A DNA stretch of 19,090 nucleotides, from NCBI GenBank assembly GCA_017442645.1, contig JAFRZH010000002.1, forward strand, positions 1-19,090, in the 5' to 3' direction. The stretch comes from a bacterium. Its GTDB lineage: Bacteria > Patescibacteria > JAEDAM01 > Absconditabacterales > Absconditicoccaceae. A program made the position numbers and the translations under genes. Positions 8,879 through 17,752 of this stretch are shown here, piece after piece (position 1 is the first letter of the stretch; each line of letters begins with the position of its first letter). The notes below the pieces were generated by a model, which saw nothing but the letters and a program-made list of their open reading frames with translations, did no database searches and was not told the origin of the DNA.

Positions 8879-10852
8879 TTATTCCAATCCGTATTTTTTC
8901 AAAAGTGCCGTAGTATCAACTTTTCTTCCCATAAAATCTTCAAAAAGTTCTTCTGCGGGTTTCCTTGCTCATGGACAAAGGATTTTATCACAATATTCTT
9001 TCAGAATTTCATGGTTAAACATTCAGATTTCTTTTATTTTTTGAAAAGCATCATTGAGATACCTTTCTGCTCGCATATAAGAATAATATTTACAAGGATA
9101 TGAACCATAAATATGCAAAAAACTACAATACATCTTATAATCATTAGATTTTGGCAATACACTATTTTCATTGACTACCTCCAAAATCTTCTCATCCATT
9201 TCTTCGAGAGTATCTGGCAAATCATGAGTAAAAAGATAATTATCCACCAAAGCTAATTTGTTTTGTCTTAATACTCGATTTCCTTTCATGAAAGTTTTTA
9301 ACTCATCAAGTTTATCTAAAACATCTTCAGAAAGGGATTCTCAAGTTTGATAATGTTTTGCCAATTTTGATAAAGATTCTCTTTCTGTTACTCGGAATTC
9401 CATCATCTGACTTGGAACTTCCACAAAATCTCGTTCTACTGCAAAGGAAGAAAGTTGCGCATAAGGAGATTCATTAACCATTGCATGAACAGCGTGTCAA
9501 AACTCATGAAAAAGAGTTTCTACTTCATCACGATCCAATAAGTTGACTCCCTCATGACTTGTTTGAACATTACATACATTATAAACACAAGGGACATTAT
9601 TATGAGATTTTTCTTTTAAAATATTTGCCCATGCTCAAGGTTTCTTTCCAGTACGATAAAAAACATCAAAAAAATAATATGCAATAAGTTTATCATCCTT
9701 CCAAACTTCATACCATTTTTCTCCAAAAGACGATGAATCTTCTAGGAGACGAAGTTCGATTCAAAACGCATCTTTAACAAAAGTGTGAAGGTAAGAAAGA
9801 ACATGTTCAAATTCAAAATATTCTTTCAATTTTTCTTCATCAATATTGTAATATTCTTGCTTATATTTCCTCGTATAATAAGCCACATCACTTTGTTCAA
9901 GACGTTCTAAATGATACGTTTCTTTCAGAAAAGCATTTTCTTTTTCCGTTTTGATTCTTGCTCATGCATTGACTTTTTCAATGAACTCTTTGGCTTTCTC
10001 TGGATATTGAGCCATGGTATCCCATAAATGCATTTCTCCTGCATTTTGATATCAGAGCAGATGAGCTTTTTCTTGAGAAAGAGAAAAAAAAGTCTGAATA
10101 ATTTCTCTGTTATCATACTTCCCCTGTGAAGCAAGAGCATTTTTTCGATGATAAAAATATTTTCTAATATCTGGATCTGAACAGTATTCCAAAACCGCAT
10201 TTATGAGGGAAGGTTCATCATTTACTCCATATTTTCCATTTTTTCAAACGCTTTTCATCTTTTCAAGAAGAGAAGTTGGCATCTCTTTGAGAGAATCATC
10301 ATTTTCAAATTCATAATAAAATGAAGCTTTATCATCAATGACATTATTTCTGATAGTTTCCTGAACTTTAGAAAGTTTCTGATTAATCTCTTTAATTTTT
10401 GTTTGTGTTTCTTTGGGAAGATTTATCCCTCTCTGTTGATATTTTTTGATATCCAGATCTAAGATCCTCTTTTGATCAGCATTCAGATTTTTATTTTCTC
10501 TTAATCGTAAAATTTTCTCATAATAATCTTTGGAATAAGCTAAATAATCCACGAAATCATTGAGTTTAGGTCTAAAATCAGAGAGAATCTGTCTCAAAGT
10601 TTTATTAGTATAAATACTATCTAAATAATATAAAATTTGCCACAAATAGGAGAAGGGATATAACTTTACATATTCATCAAACTCCGTTTCTTCATGAGGT
10701 TTATCAATAAATTCTTGTTCTTCCTCTTTCCATTCTTGTAAAAGTTCATCAAGAAGCTCAGGAATCACCTTCAGAGCTCCATCGGACAAGAAAAGATCAA
10801 AATCGATAGGACCGTTTTTTTTAAGTTCATTCAAGAGTTTTTCTTTTATCAT
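8879..10852 (-). CDS. M3A-family oligopeptidase (thimet/Dcp type)
   Basis: Cytoplasmic zinc peptidase that degrades short peptides. 657 aa, close to the usual ~680 of OpdA/Dcp/thimet enzymes. About nine UGA-Gly codons must be read through. The zinc motif is H449-E-F-G-H453, whose Gly452 is itself UGA (9499-9497). It is followed by AVHAM and, about 25 residues on, FVEVPSQMMEF with the third ligand Glu. Upstream, YYFFDVFYRTGKKPGAW matches the family block before the active site, and HIYGSYPCKYYSYM matches the substrate-binding Tyr/Gly loop near the C terminus. The N-terminal ~200 residues are helical and charged, as in the family. There is no signal peptide. First gene of a probable two-gene minus-strand operon with the CapA-type gene. 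Confidence 0.94.
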
Positions 10853-11014
10853 GAATGTTTTTTGTAAAGAACTAAAAATATGAATATTTAAGCTGTTTTG
10901 CTAGATATAGAAATACGAATTTCCTTTTTAAATACAATAAAAAAATATGAAAATGGATAGTGCAACAGATAGTGTGAAAAAAACTTGACTTTTGACTTTA
11001 TATGGTTATTGTAT

Positions 11015-11141
11015 TTTATGTGATACTCCATAAAACATGAGAAGTTATACGGCTCATGAAGAGTATTTTCTCTTTACTCCTCTATATGAGGAGAAAAAAT
11101 CCCCTGACGGGGCACTCCGCAATTTTGCCGAGTGCTTTTTT
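11015..11141 (+). ncRNA. Candidate structured small RNA or attenuator
   Basis: A run of helices on the plus strand: CATGAG (11036-11041) with CTCATG (11053-11058), CTCCTC (11077-11082) with GAGGAG (11088-11093), CCCC (11101-11104) with GGGG (11109-11112), then a terminator. GAGTA (11061-11065) can pair with TACTC (11075-11079), which excludes the CTCCTC helix, so the region could switch between two folds. Upstream are two TTGACT boxes (10985 and 10992) with poor -10 matches (TATTGT at 11007). No plus-strand gene follows until 14751, so an independent RNA is more likely than a leader. It matches no RNA family I know; the start is approximate. Confidence 0.35.
11112..11141 (+). terminator. Strong plus-strand intrinsic terminator
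   Basis: Stem GCACTC (11112-11117) with GAGTGC (11130-11135), inner GCAA/TTGC pairing, then six Ts (11136-11141). Confidence 0.8.
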
Positions 11142-11145
11142 GTTT

Positions 11146-11178
11146 AAAAAAAAATCCGATTCATTTCCGGAGTGAATC
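11146..11178 (-). terminator. Minus-strand intrinsic terminator for the 11335 gene
   Basis: Stem GATTCA (11158-11163) with TGAATC (11173-11178) around a TCCGGA core. On the minus strand it is followed by a run of nine Ts (complement of A11146-11154). It sits back to back with the plus-strand terminator, insulating the two directions. Confidence 0.7.
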
Positions 11179-11302
11179 AGATTTCTTTCTTTTTTCTCTT
11201 CTTATTTTGAGAAGCGGAAAGGTGTTTGTTTGTATTATTGGGAAGTTGTAATATTCTCGTTCTATCACAATATTTCAGAAGGTATCTTCCTATACGGTAG
11301 AA

Positions 11303-11342
11303 CTCAATAGGTAAGATTCCTTTCATGTCTAAACCTATTGAG
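11303..11342 (-). repeat. Inverted repeat overlapping a stop codon
   Basis: Perfect 10-bp arms CTCAATAGGT (11303-11312) and ACCTATTGAG (11333-11342) separated by 20 bp. The right arm includes the TAG stop (11335-11337) of the minus-strand gene. No T-run follows, so it may stabilise the mRNA 3' end rather than terminate. Confidence 0.6.
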
Positions 11343-12096
11343 CACAAGTGTAAAAGGTTAGCTTATCTCTTATACGATTGATCGTTACTAAATTCTTTTT
11401 CAAGACTTCAGAAAACAATGATTCATCATTTTTTGAGAGGCTTGTGAGTTGTATTTTCACATTTTTCACTTGTTGAGGATCATTTTGGTTCGATAATGCA
11501 TTACGATTTCCATTCTTTTCCTTAATCTCTGCAATATCTCCTCCTAAAATGAGGGAATGTCAAAGTTCTTCATTCCTTTCTTTTTGTAGTAAGGTACAAG
11601 CTTGTTTTTCTACGAATACTCTTTCAATCTCAGTAAGAACTTCATTTTCGATGGTTTGAAGGGAAATGATGCTTTTTGTGTAAGGATCAAAAGTAACTCG
11701 AAGTAGAATTTCTTCATCTTTTGCAGGATTACCTCCTATCGAAGATTCAGACTTTATTCTTTTTTCTAAGGTCTTTTGATATTCCAAAACCTTGATATCT
11801 CCCTGATTTTCTACGGTATTGTCTTCTTCGAGTACTTTTACGAGAATGGAAGGTTTCAAAGAATCGTAATACTTCTGAAAATCATTTGCGATGGAAACGA
11901 AAATCTCTCATTTTTTGGAAGTTTCAAGGTCTTCCTCCTCCAAAATCTGGATTTTTTCGTTTACGAAGTTTATAAAATTCAATTGCATCAAAGACTTCCC
12001 ATAAGTCTGAGAAGTTTGAGCAAAGGTTATCATTCCAGGGAATAATAACTGAAAACAAAGTAAACTACTCAAAAGCCAGAGAAATTTTCTTTTCAT
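11335..12096 (-). CDS. Secreted protein of unknown function
   Basis: 253 aa ending in TAG, with in-frame UGA at 11910-11908 and 11562-11560 read as Gly. The N terminus is a clear signal peptide: MKRKFLWLLSSLLCFQLLFPG (that Gly by GGA) ending near TFAQ. ATG 12096 is chosen because it begins the basic-hydrophobic signal; ATG 12117 would add MVKCLKT. The mature part is charged and largely helical (NEKIQILEEEDLETSKK, YQKTLEKRIKSES) with one predicted beta stretch, ILLRVTFDPYTKSIISLQTI. Two Cys remain (QAC and the near-terminal TCAQ), which could pair. I recognise no family. It has its own promoter and terminator and so appears monocistronic. Confidence 0.85.
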
Positions 12097-12153
12097 AGTT
12101 TTTAAGCATTTTACCAAATAGTTTTTATGTTTTCTCTTTTTGTTATTGATTTT

Positions 12154-12181
12154 ATAATATCATTATTTTTTGTAAAGTCAA
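12154..12181 (-). promoter_or_regulatory. Sigma70-like promoter for the 11335-12096 gene
   Basis: Minus strand: -35 TTGACT (12181-12176), 16-bp spacer, -10 TATTAT (12159-12154), about 58 bp before ATG 12096. Confidence 0.6.
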
Positions 12182-12347
12182 GTTTAAGTTGATAAATTTT
12201 TGTTAAATGGATATATGCTGTATGCTGAAAAAATTTATACGAGATGGATCTCTTTGGGATTGTTTATAAGAAAATAAGAAAAAATCTGATTTTGTTTTCT
12301 TAGAATCTGTTTTAGTATTATTATTTTTCTTTGCGTTATGATAGTTG

Positions 12348-14585
12348 TTAATTAGAAATAAATTGATTTTGCATTTCTTGTGGTACATTTTTTTTAATAA
12401 ATTCTCTGTGTTTTTGTTTAAATTCTTTCATGGTAATTTTTCAATCCTTATTTATATCATAAGGAGCATTCCCTTGTACTTTATCAGGGGTATTGTAAAT
12501 TACAAAATCTGGATTGTCTTTTTGATTGAAATATGTAGGTGCAAAACACATTAAAGAGATATCTTCATAGCTTTTTATTTTCCCCTTATATTGTGCATAA
12601 ATTATTTTAAATGCTTCTAATTGTTCTGTTCCGCTTTTTTTGGCAAATTCATCAGAAGAATATCATAAATAATGTTTTGAATATTGATTAAGTAATTGAA
12701 AAAGTCCTCTTGCTGTATATCCATTTCTTTTTGCTATATGAGGATTTACTCATGATTCATGCATAAATAGAAGCATCATCCGATTGGGATTGATTTCAAG
12801 ATAAGATGCAATTTCTAATAGTTTTTTCTTAAAATTTTCTGTTTCATTAGGCATATTTTTGCTAATCAAATTGTCAAATAATATTTTTCATCCTTTGTGA
12901 TATGGTTCAAGTCCATTTCATGAAAGAAAATTTTCTCGATGATAATGATCATCTAAATCTTCATTGTGAGAATCATCACTAGAATCGTTATCGGAAGTGT
13001 CTGGTGTTCAAATATCACTAGATTGAGAATCGGTTTTCTCATCTTTTCCCTTTTTTTCTTGTTTACGAAATTCTTCCATTTTTTTACGAATGGCTTTATT
13101 TTCATCAAAAATTGCTTGTAAAGGAGCTTTATCATCGTTTGTTGTTAAATATTTTTTTGTTTGGTCTTTTGTTTTTTTTGTGAGATTTTCTACTTCTTTT
13201 TGATATTTTGCTAAAGAAAAATCATCATTATTTTGGAGTTCTTTTGTGTCTTCTATGAGACGTTCGAATTCTTTTTTTTCTTTTGGAGAAATTTCAGACT
13301 CGTAATCTTTTAAAAATTGTTCTTGAAATGTAATTAAATTTTCTAGATTCTTTTTTGCTTGTTCTAAGATTTTTGTTTCAGAAAGTGTGTTTTTATCATC
13401 TTTATCCTCTTCTCCATTGTTTTCTGTTTTATCTTCATCCTCTGAGTCAGGGGATTCATCGGTATGATAAGTTCCATTCATGAGGTCTCTCTCTCTCTTA
13501 AAACCTTCAAATCCTCCTGGAAAACCGATAGCACTACAGAAAAAATCAGCAATTCCTTTTAAAAATGAACTTTCGGAAATTCGGTTTGTTATATTGAACC
13601 CCAAAGATTCAAAAATTTGAAGAGGTTCATTGATATTTTTTAAAGAAATTGTTGCTTGTTGCTTTAATTCTCCTGTGGCTTTTATAAATTGTTCTGCTTT
13701 TCCGAGAGCGTTTATAATGTTCTTTGTGGTTTTTGTGTTGTTAACAACTTGGATATTCCCTAGTTTGTCCACTAATTCTTCTTTTTCTTCTCTTGTCATT
13801 CCTACTGGAATTTTCTTGTCTTTCAAATGGAGTCAAACTGTTGCTGGTTTTATCTTTTCATCAAAAAGATTGTCTGTTGCTTTTTGAGACCAAATTTCTC
13901 CTGAAAGAAATTTCATACATTTGTAAGGATTTGCTAATTCTTCGTATTGATCTCCGTGCGATAAAATATCTTTGTGGATAGCAAGAAAATCGATAGCTCT
14001 TTGGAGTGTTTTGATTTTTTTATATAAATATTGAGATGTTGTTGCAAAACTGAATATTCCTTGAATGATTCATAATAAGTCTGTATTTGTTTTGTTGAAA
14101 ATATCTAGGGCTCCGTTGTTTGCTTCGTTTCCTCCTGTTTGTCCCTCAGCATTTTTTTCTCCTTTTAAAACATCCAAGAGATACCATTCAATTGCAGGAA
14201 TGAGAGAATTTTTTAAAATAGGACAAGCTGCCATTTGTTCTTTTGAAAAATTGAATTGTCTTTCAATATAAGAAGTAATGGTGAGATTTACTTTTTTAAA
14301 GATTTTGTCTAATCTTTCTTGGGGGGTATTTCAAAGAGAGGAAAATTCTGGATAATTTACAATGTTAAGTAATTTCTCTTCAGTTTTTGTTCCAGAAAGC
14401 AGTTTTTCAGTTTCTGTTTTTTCTCTTATTTCATTTTCCAGTTCGCTACTTTCTCCTCTAACCTGGATTCTTGTTTCTGTCGTTGCTAAAGTTGAATCAA
14501 TAGTTAAAGATTGATATTCTTGCGTTTCTGTTTGTTGATGTTTTTTTTCCGGATTGTTTTGAACTTTTAGCTTTTCTTTATTCAT
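12348..14585 (-). CDS. Large protein with coiled-coil middle, lysozyme-like domain and EF-hand
   Basis: 745 aa in one frame after nine UGA-Gly codons (for example at 14331, 14070, 13833, 13008, 12750, 12441), ending in TAA. I checked the junction 13833-14333 codon by codon and found no TAA or TAG. No signal peptide: the N terminus is MNKEKLKVQNNPEKKHQQTE, Gln/Thr/Glu-rich. Residues ~85-370 are helical. Next comes an acidic linker (ESPDSEDEDKTENNGEEDKD) and a Lys/Glu-rich coiled coil (~400-505). A second acidic linker precedes a C-terminal domain with MLLFMHESGVNPHIAKRN, then GYTARGLFQLL. This is the E...S..N...A.GL.Q pattern of soluble lytic transglycosylases, with likely catalytic Glu610. 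An EF-hand loop follows (DINKDGKITMKEF, D710, Gly715 by UGA). It may cut peptidoglycan in a calcium-dependent way. How it would leave the cell is unclear. Confidence 0.85.
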
Positions 14586-14623
14586 GTTGTTTTATATAAG
14601 AATCAAAAAAATATTATTAAATA

Positions 14624-14652
14624 AGTATATTTAACTGAGAATGAAAAATCAA
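14624..14652 (-). promoter_or_regulatory. Sigma70-like promoter for the 745-aa gene
   Basis: Minus strand: -35 TTGATT (14652-14647), 17-bp spacer, -10 TATACT (14629-14624), 38 bp before ATG 14585. Confidence 0.6.
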
Positions 14653-14692
14653 AAATTGGTATTTTAATACAAAAATCTCCCGCCTAAAACTC

Positions 14693-14720
14693 TTGACATT
14701 TTTTTATATTTGCTTATCAA
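14693..14720 (+). promoter_or_regulatory. Promoter for the LRR gene
   Basis: Consensus -35 TTGACA (14693-14698), 16-bp spacer, -10 TATCAA (14715-14720), 30 bp before ATG 14751. Divergent from the promoter of the 745-aa gene. Confidence 0.55.
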
Positions 14721-14750
14721 ATAATAAATTTTTAGTTACTAGAAGAAACG

Positions 14751-15530
14751 ATGGATGATTTGGAAGGAAGAACAGTTTATAATTTAATCAATCATAACTT
14801 GGTGTGTGATAAATTTGATTGAAGTGAAAAAAGAGTTGCTACTATTGCTCATTTATGTACAGTTTTTTCTCTTGATGAAAGCATTGTAGATAGAGTTCAG
14901 AATATGATAAAAGAAATCATCCAAGAAAACTTTTGAATTATAGGAGAAAATTGAACATTGATCATTAGACCTTGATTGGAAAAAATTTGTAATATTGAGT
15001 TGATGGTATTTTATCCTAATATTCAAGAAATCATTATTCCAGCTTCGGTTATAGAAATTCAAAAGGGGGCTTTTGAGTGATTAAAACAGTTGAAAAAAGT
15101 AACATTTCAGTGAGATGCTATCAGCGTAATCCCAGAAGATTGTTTTAAAAATTGTTGTAGTTTGGAAAGCATTGTTCTTCCTAGACGTGTAACTGTTGTT
15201 TGAGTTTCTGCATTTCAGTGATGTACAGCATTGACAGATGTCGTTTTGTGAGAGAATCTAGAAGAAATCTGACTTAATTCTTTTTGGAATTGTAAAAAAT
15301 TGGAACATATTAGTTTCCCCTATAATTTTCAAAAAATTGGGATTCAGGCTTTTAGTGGATCTGGTCTAAGGTCACTTATTATTCCTAGAACAGTTACTGA
15401 AATTTGATCACAGGCATTTAAAAATTGTGAAAATTTAGGACATGTTATTCTGAAAAATTTAGATCAATGAATAGCTATTTGACAAAATGCTTTTGAAGGA
15501 TGTCCTTTAGCTATTCAAGGAGATAACTAG
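14751..15530 (+). CDS. BspA-type (LRR_5) leucine-rich repeat protein
   Basis: 259 aa, TAG stop. It contains 13 in-frame UGA codons against 9 GGN glycines, so the standard code shows no sizeable reading frame here. The N-terminal ~95 residues have no signal peptide and are unrecognised (MDDLEGRTVYNLINHNLVCD...). Then come about six LRR_5 units of the form 'AFxGCxxLxxVxLPxxLxxIGxxAF': AFEGLKQLKKVTF, CFKNCCSLESIVLPRRV, AFQGCTALTDVVL, SFWNCKKLEHISFP, AFSGSGLRSLIIPRTVTEIG, and AFKNCENLGHVIL. It closes with AFEGCPL. Several conserved repeat glycines (FQGC, EIGS, AIGQ) are UGA. LRR_5 proteins bind other proteins, often on the cell surface; with no export signal this one may act inside. It converges on the MscS gene, 16 bp apart. 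Confidence 0.92.
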
Positions 15531-15546
15531 TCACCATTTCGCCATT

Positions 15547-16665
15547 TTATTTGTCATGTTGACTGTCACTGTCAGATGAGTAGACAAGATGAGAAGGTAA
15601 AGAGAAAGCGATTTTTTCGGATTCGAATTTTCTGACAAGGGCAAAATAAATTTGTTGATTAATTTGTAAACTTTTTTCATAATCTGGATCTAAAATGTCA
15701 TAACTTGCCAGAAAAGTAAATCCATTTTCGGTAATTTTTTCAAGATAACATCGTTCAAACTTTGTAGTTTCGACCTCTGAAATTGTACTTTTTATGAGAT
15801 TTGGGATTTTTTCAAGTTTTTCTGATGGGGTTGAATACTGGATTCCAAGCGAGATTCTTTGTCTTCTGTGTGTCATTTTCCCATAATTGAGGATCTCGGT
15901 GCTTAAAATAGTGCTGTTGGGAATAATGATTTCTTGACCTTGGACACTGAGGAGCGTCGTAGTTTTTAAGCTAATCGCTTGGACCGTTCAGACTTTTTCT
16001 GTACTTTTTTCTCCTATTTTCACGAAATCTCCCACCACAAAAGGCTTGCTGAGTAAAATAGAGAAGGAACTGAAGAGATCCCCAAGAATGTTCTGGAGCG
16101 CGAAAGCAATGGCGATTCCTGCGACTCCGAGTCAGGCGAGAAGCGGAGAAAGATCGATTCCGATATTCGAAAAGAAAATTAAAATTCCCAAAATCCAAAT
16201 CACAATTTGAATCACGGTTTTGACATTTTGTTTCGCAGAAGGATTGTCTTGAAGCATGTTTTCCACGAAAAAATTGGAATATTTACAGAAAAATTTGATA
16301 AAAAAGAGAATAAGAAGAAAGAAAATGCAGTAACGAACTTTAATCTCAAAAAGAGGATCGATGTGAAGCAAGAGGATCGTGACTAAAAAATCAAAAATCA
16401 AGTAGAAAAGCATAGAAGTCTCGAGGAGAGTATCCAAAAAAGAATGAAAAAAATCTGATTTTATCCTCTTATTTTCCTTGAAAACTTTGAGTTTCCTTTT
16501 CCCGAATTTAAAAATTCCCCATAAGAGTATAAAAACGATGAGAGCAGTTCCTAACGTTCGTAGTGTGTTTTGTTCGAAAAAAGACGATAAATTCTCCTTG
16601 ATGAGTAAAGAGGGAGCATTTTCTCTCCATAATTCGCTGAAAAAATGTTTGATACTTTCTCGCAT
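15547..16665 (-). CDS. MscS-family mechanosensitive ion channel
   Basis: Membrane channel that opens under tension and lets solutes out during osmotic down-shock. 372 aa with UGA-Gly at 16134-16132 and about 15990, TAA stop. Membrane segments are TALIVFILLWGIFKFG, ETSMLFYLIFDFLVTILLL, RYCIFFLLILFFIKFF and VIQIVIWILGILIFF. Then comes the pore helix and signature LLAGLGVAGIAIAFALQN, followed by LGDLFSSFSILLSKPFVVGD. The first Gly of that signature is UGA. VGDFVKIGEKSTEKVGTVQ and LLSVQGQEIIIPNSTILS form the MscS beta domain, and the ~100-residue cytoplasmic alpha/beta part follows. ATG 16665 (MRESIKHFF) is preferred. The in-frame start at 16773 would add a low-complexity Lys/Ser/Phe stretch unlike family N termini. 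Confidence 0.93.
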
Positions 16666-16922
16666 TGTGAAAAATGAAAAATTAAAACTCTTTGTGATAT
16701 ATGGTTTTTGAGTTTTTTTACAAGAGAAGAAAAAGGAGCTTTTCTTTTTGTTTGATTTTTTACAGAATGTCATTGAGTTTTCGTGCTTGTAGGTGGATAA
16801 TTCAGAAATCGTTTAGTCTGTTAAACAAAGTTATAAAAAAATCAAATTTTATTTAATGTGGTAAATGATTTTATAAAAGAACTTGAGAAGCGCCATGAAA
16901 GGCTTATTGAGGTCTTATTTAT

Positions 16923-16946
16923 AAAAAAGACACCAAGAAAGGTGCC
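16923..16946 (-). terminator. Minus-strand terminator after the lipoprotein gene
   Basis: Minus strand: GGCACC, loop TTTCTT, GGTGTC (one G-U pair), then six Ts (complement of A16923-16928). Confidence 0.65.
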
Positions 16947-16960
16947 TCGATAGAATAGAT

Positions 16961-16985
16961 AAAATTCACTCTTTTTGTGAATTTT
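16961..16985 (-). terminator. Hairpin directly after the lipoprotein stop
   Basis: Perfect 9-bp stem AAAATTCAC (16961-16969) and GTGAATTTT (16977-16985) with a 7-base loop, 7 bp past the stop. Together with the next hairpin it forms a tandem terminator. Confidence 0.55.
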
Positions 16986-16992
16986 CTTTTGC

Positions 16993-17463
16993 TTATCCTA
17001 TAATGTATTTATTGGAAGGATATTTCTGAGAAAGTTCTAATAGTAATTTCCAAAGATGTATTACTGCTTCAGGTCTTGTATCTGGATTCTCTACTCTTGC
17101 GTCGTTTACTGATTTGTGGATACGTGGATCATTGAAAATCCTTGCAATAGCATCTCCTATTGCTGTTTTGTTTCAAAATATCTGAAGTGCATCTTCAAGG
17201 TGTACGAGATAAAAATCTGAGTCATACGAACCGAAATAGTTTCTAATTTCTTCGTTATTTCTAAGAAGATCACAAACTTCATATATATCCGAGAAATTTT
17301 CATTAGATTCTATATTTTCTGGTTCTGCAATGGTATCATCATTTTCTTGACAGGAACTTGCTCAAACTGCTAACGTTGAAACAAGTGCTACAGTTGTTAA
17401 GATGTTTTTTAAAGAAAAAGGGCTTTTTCCGTCAGATGTGCTTGGTTTATTTAGATTAGTCAT
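16993..17463 (-). CDS. Small secreted protein, probable lipoprotein
   Basis: 156 aa with two UGA-Gly codons (one in the signal peptide, one in the body) and a TAA stop. Under the standard code only fragments below 60 aa remain, so it is easily missed. The N terminus has a hydrophilic lead (MTNLNKPSTSDGKSPFSLK), a hydrophobic core NILTTVALVSTLAVG and then ASSC, which fits a lipobox with Cys38 as the modified residue, though Ser at -1 is a weaker match. An acidic linker (QENDDTIAEPENIESNEN) follows, typical after lipidation. The rest, starting at FSDIYEVCDLLRNN, is a compact helical domain ending LWKLLLELSQKYPSNKYIIG, with no family recognised. It has a good promoter 33 bp upstream and tandem terminators downstream, so it is a single-gene unit. 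Confidence 0.85.
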
Positions 17464-17495
17464 GATGTTCTATAGTAAAAGATAAAAACAAAAAC

Positions 17496-17523
17496 ATCAT
17501 ATATATATATATCTTAAAGTCAA
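17496..17523 (-). promoter_or_regulatory. Sigma70-like promoter for the lipoprotein gene
   Basis: Minus strand: -35 TTGACT (17523-17518), 16-bp alternating-AT spacer, -10 TATGAT (17501-17496), 33 bp before ATG 17463. Confidence 0.7.
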
Positions 17524-17551
17524 GGGAATTTTAACTTTTTTGTAAAAATAA

Positions 17552-17579
17552 AAAATCCCCTCTTGAACTGAGATTTTAA
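17552..17579. repeat. Possible decayed copy of the palindromic repeat
   Basis: AAAATCCCCTC joined by a few bases to AACTGAGATTTTAA. These match the left end (AAAATCCCCTCGG) and right end (AACTGGGGATTTTAA) of the element at 3130-3232, as if the middle had been deleted. Short enough that chance is possible. Confidence 0.35.
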
Positions 17580-17695
17580 GTAATAGAAAAAAGTATAAAA
17601 CAACGACATCTTTATTATAGAGATTTTTGTTTGAAAAATCAAATTTTTGTAGTGGAATATTTTGGATGTTTTGATTTTATGGGGAATTTTTTAAT

Positions 17696-17720
17696 AAAAA
17701 AAGACATCGATAATGATGTC
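17696..17720 (-). terminator. Terminator for the metallopeptidase gene
   Basis: Stem GACATC (17703-17708) and GATGTC (17715-17720), loop GATAAT. On the minus strand seven Ts follow (complement of A17696-17702). It lies 33 bp past the stop. Confidence 0.75.
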
Positions 17721-17752
17721 TTTATAGATATTCTCTTGAATATTCAGATTTT

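Larger units (their letters stand above)
10853..11334. other. 482-bp non-coding interval
   Basis: It lies between the M3 peptidase start and the end of the 11335 gene, both on the minus strand. It holds a weak plus-strand promoter-like site, a run of hairpins ending in a plus-strand terminator, a minus-strand terminator facing it, and a long hairpin at 11303-11342 (separate entries). Two tiny plus-strand frames exist, 10947-11033 (28 aa, one UGA) and 11037-11147 (36 aa, running through the terminator). I do not call either a gene. Nothing recognisable is seen at 11200-11300. Confidence 0.6.

Noticed and set aside
9925..10200. Minus-strand 91-aa frame in another phase inside the M3 peptidase gene
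   Set aside because: The in-phase reading with UGA as Gly continues the peptidase through this region.
11037..11147. 36-aa plus-strand frame through the terminator
   Set aside because: Its last codons are the terminator stem and T-run; no ribosome binding site or homology is recognisable.
14853..15062. Minus-strand 69-aa frame
   Set aside because: Antisense to the N-terminal half of the LRR_5 gene, which has clear repeats in the plus frame.
15971..16198. Minus-strand 75-aa frame rich in Arg
   Set aside because: Out of frame with the MscS pore signature, which runs through here once UGA is read as Gly.
17496..17515. Alternating AT tract as a microsatellite
   Set aside because: It is short and forms the spacer and -10 box of a good promoter.
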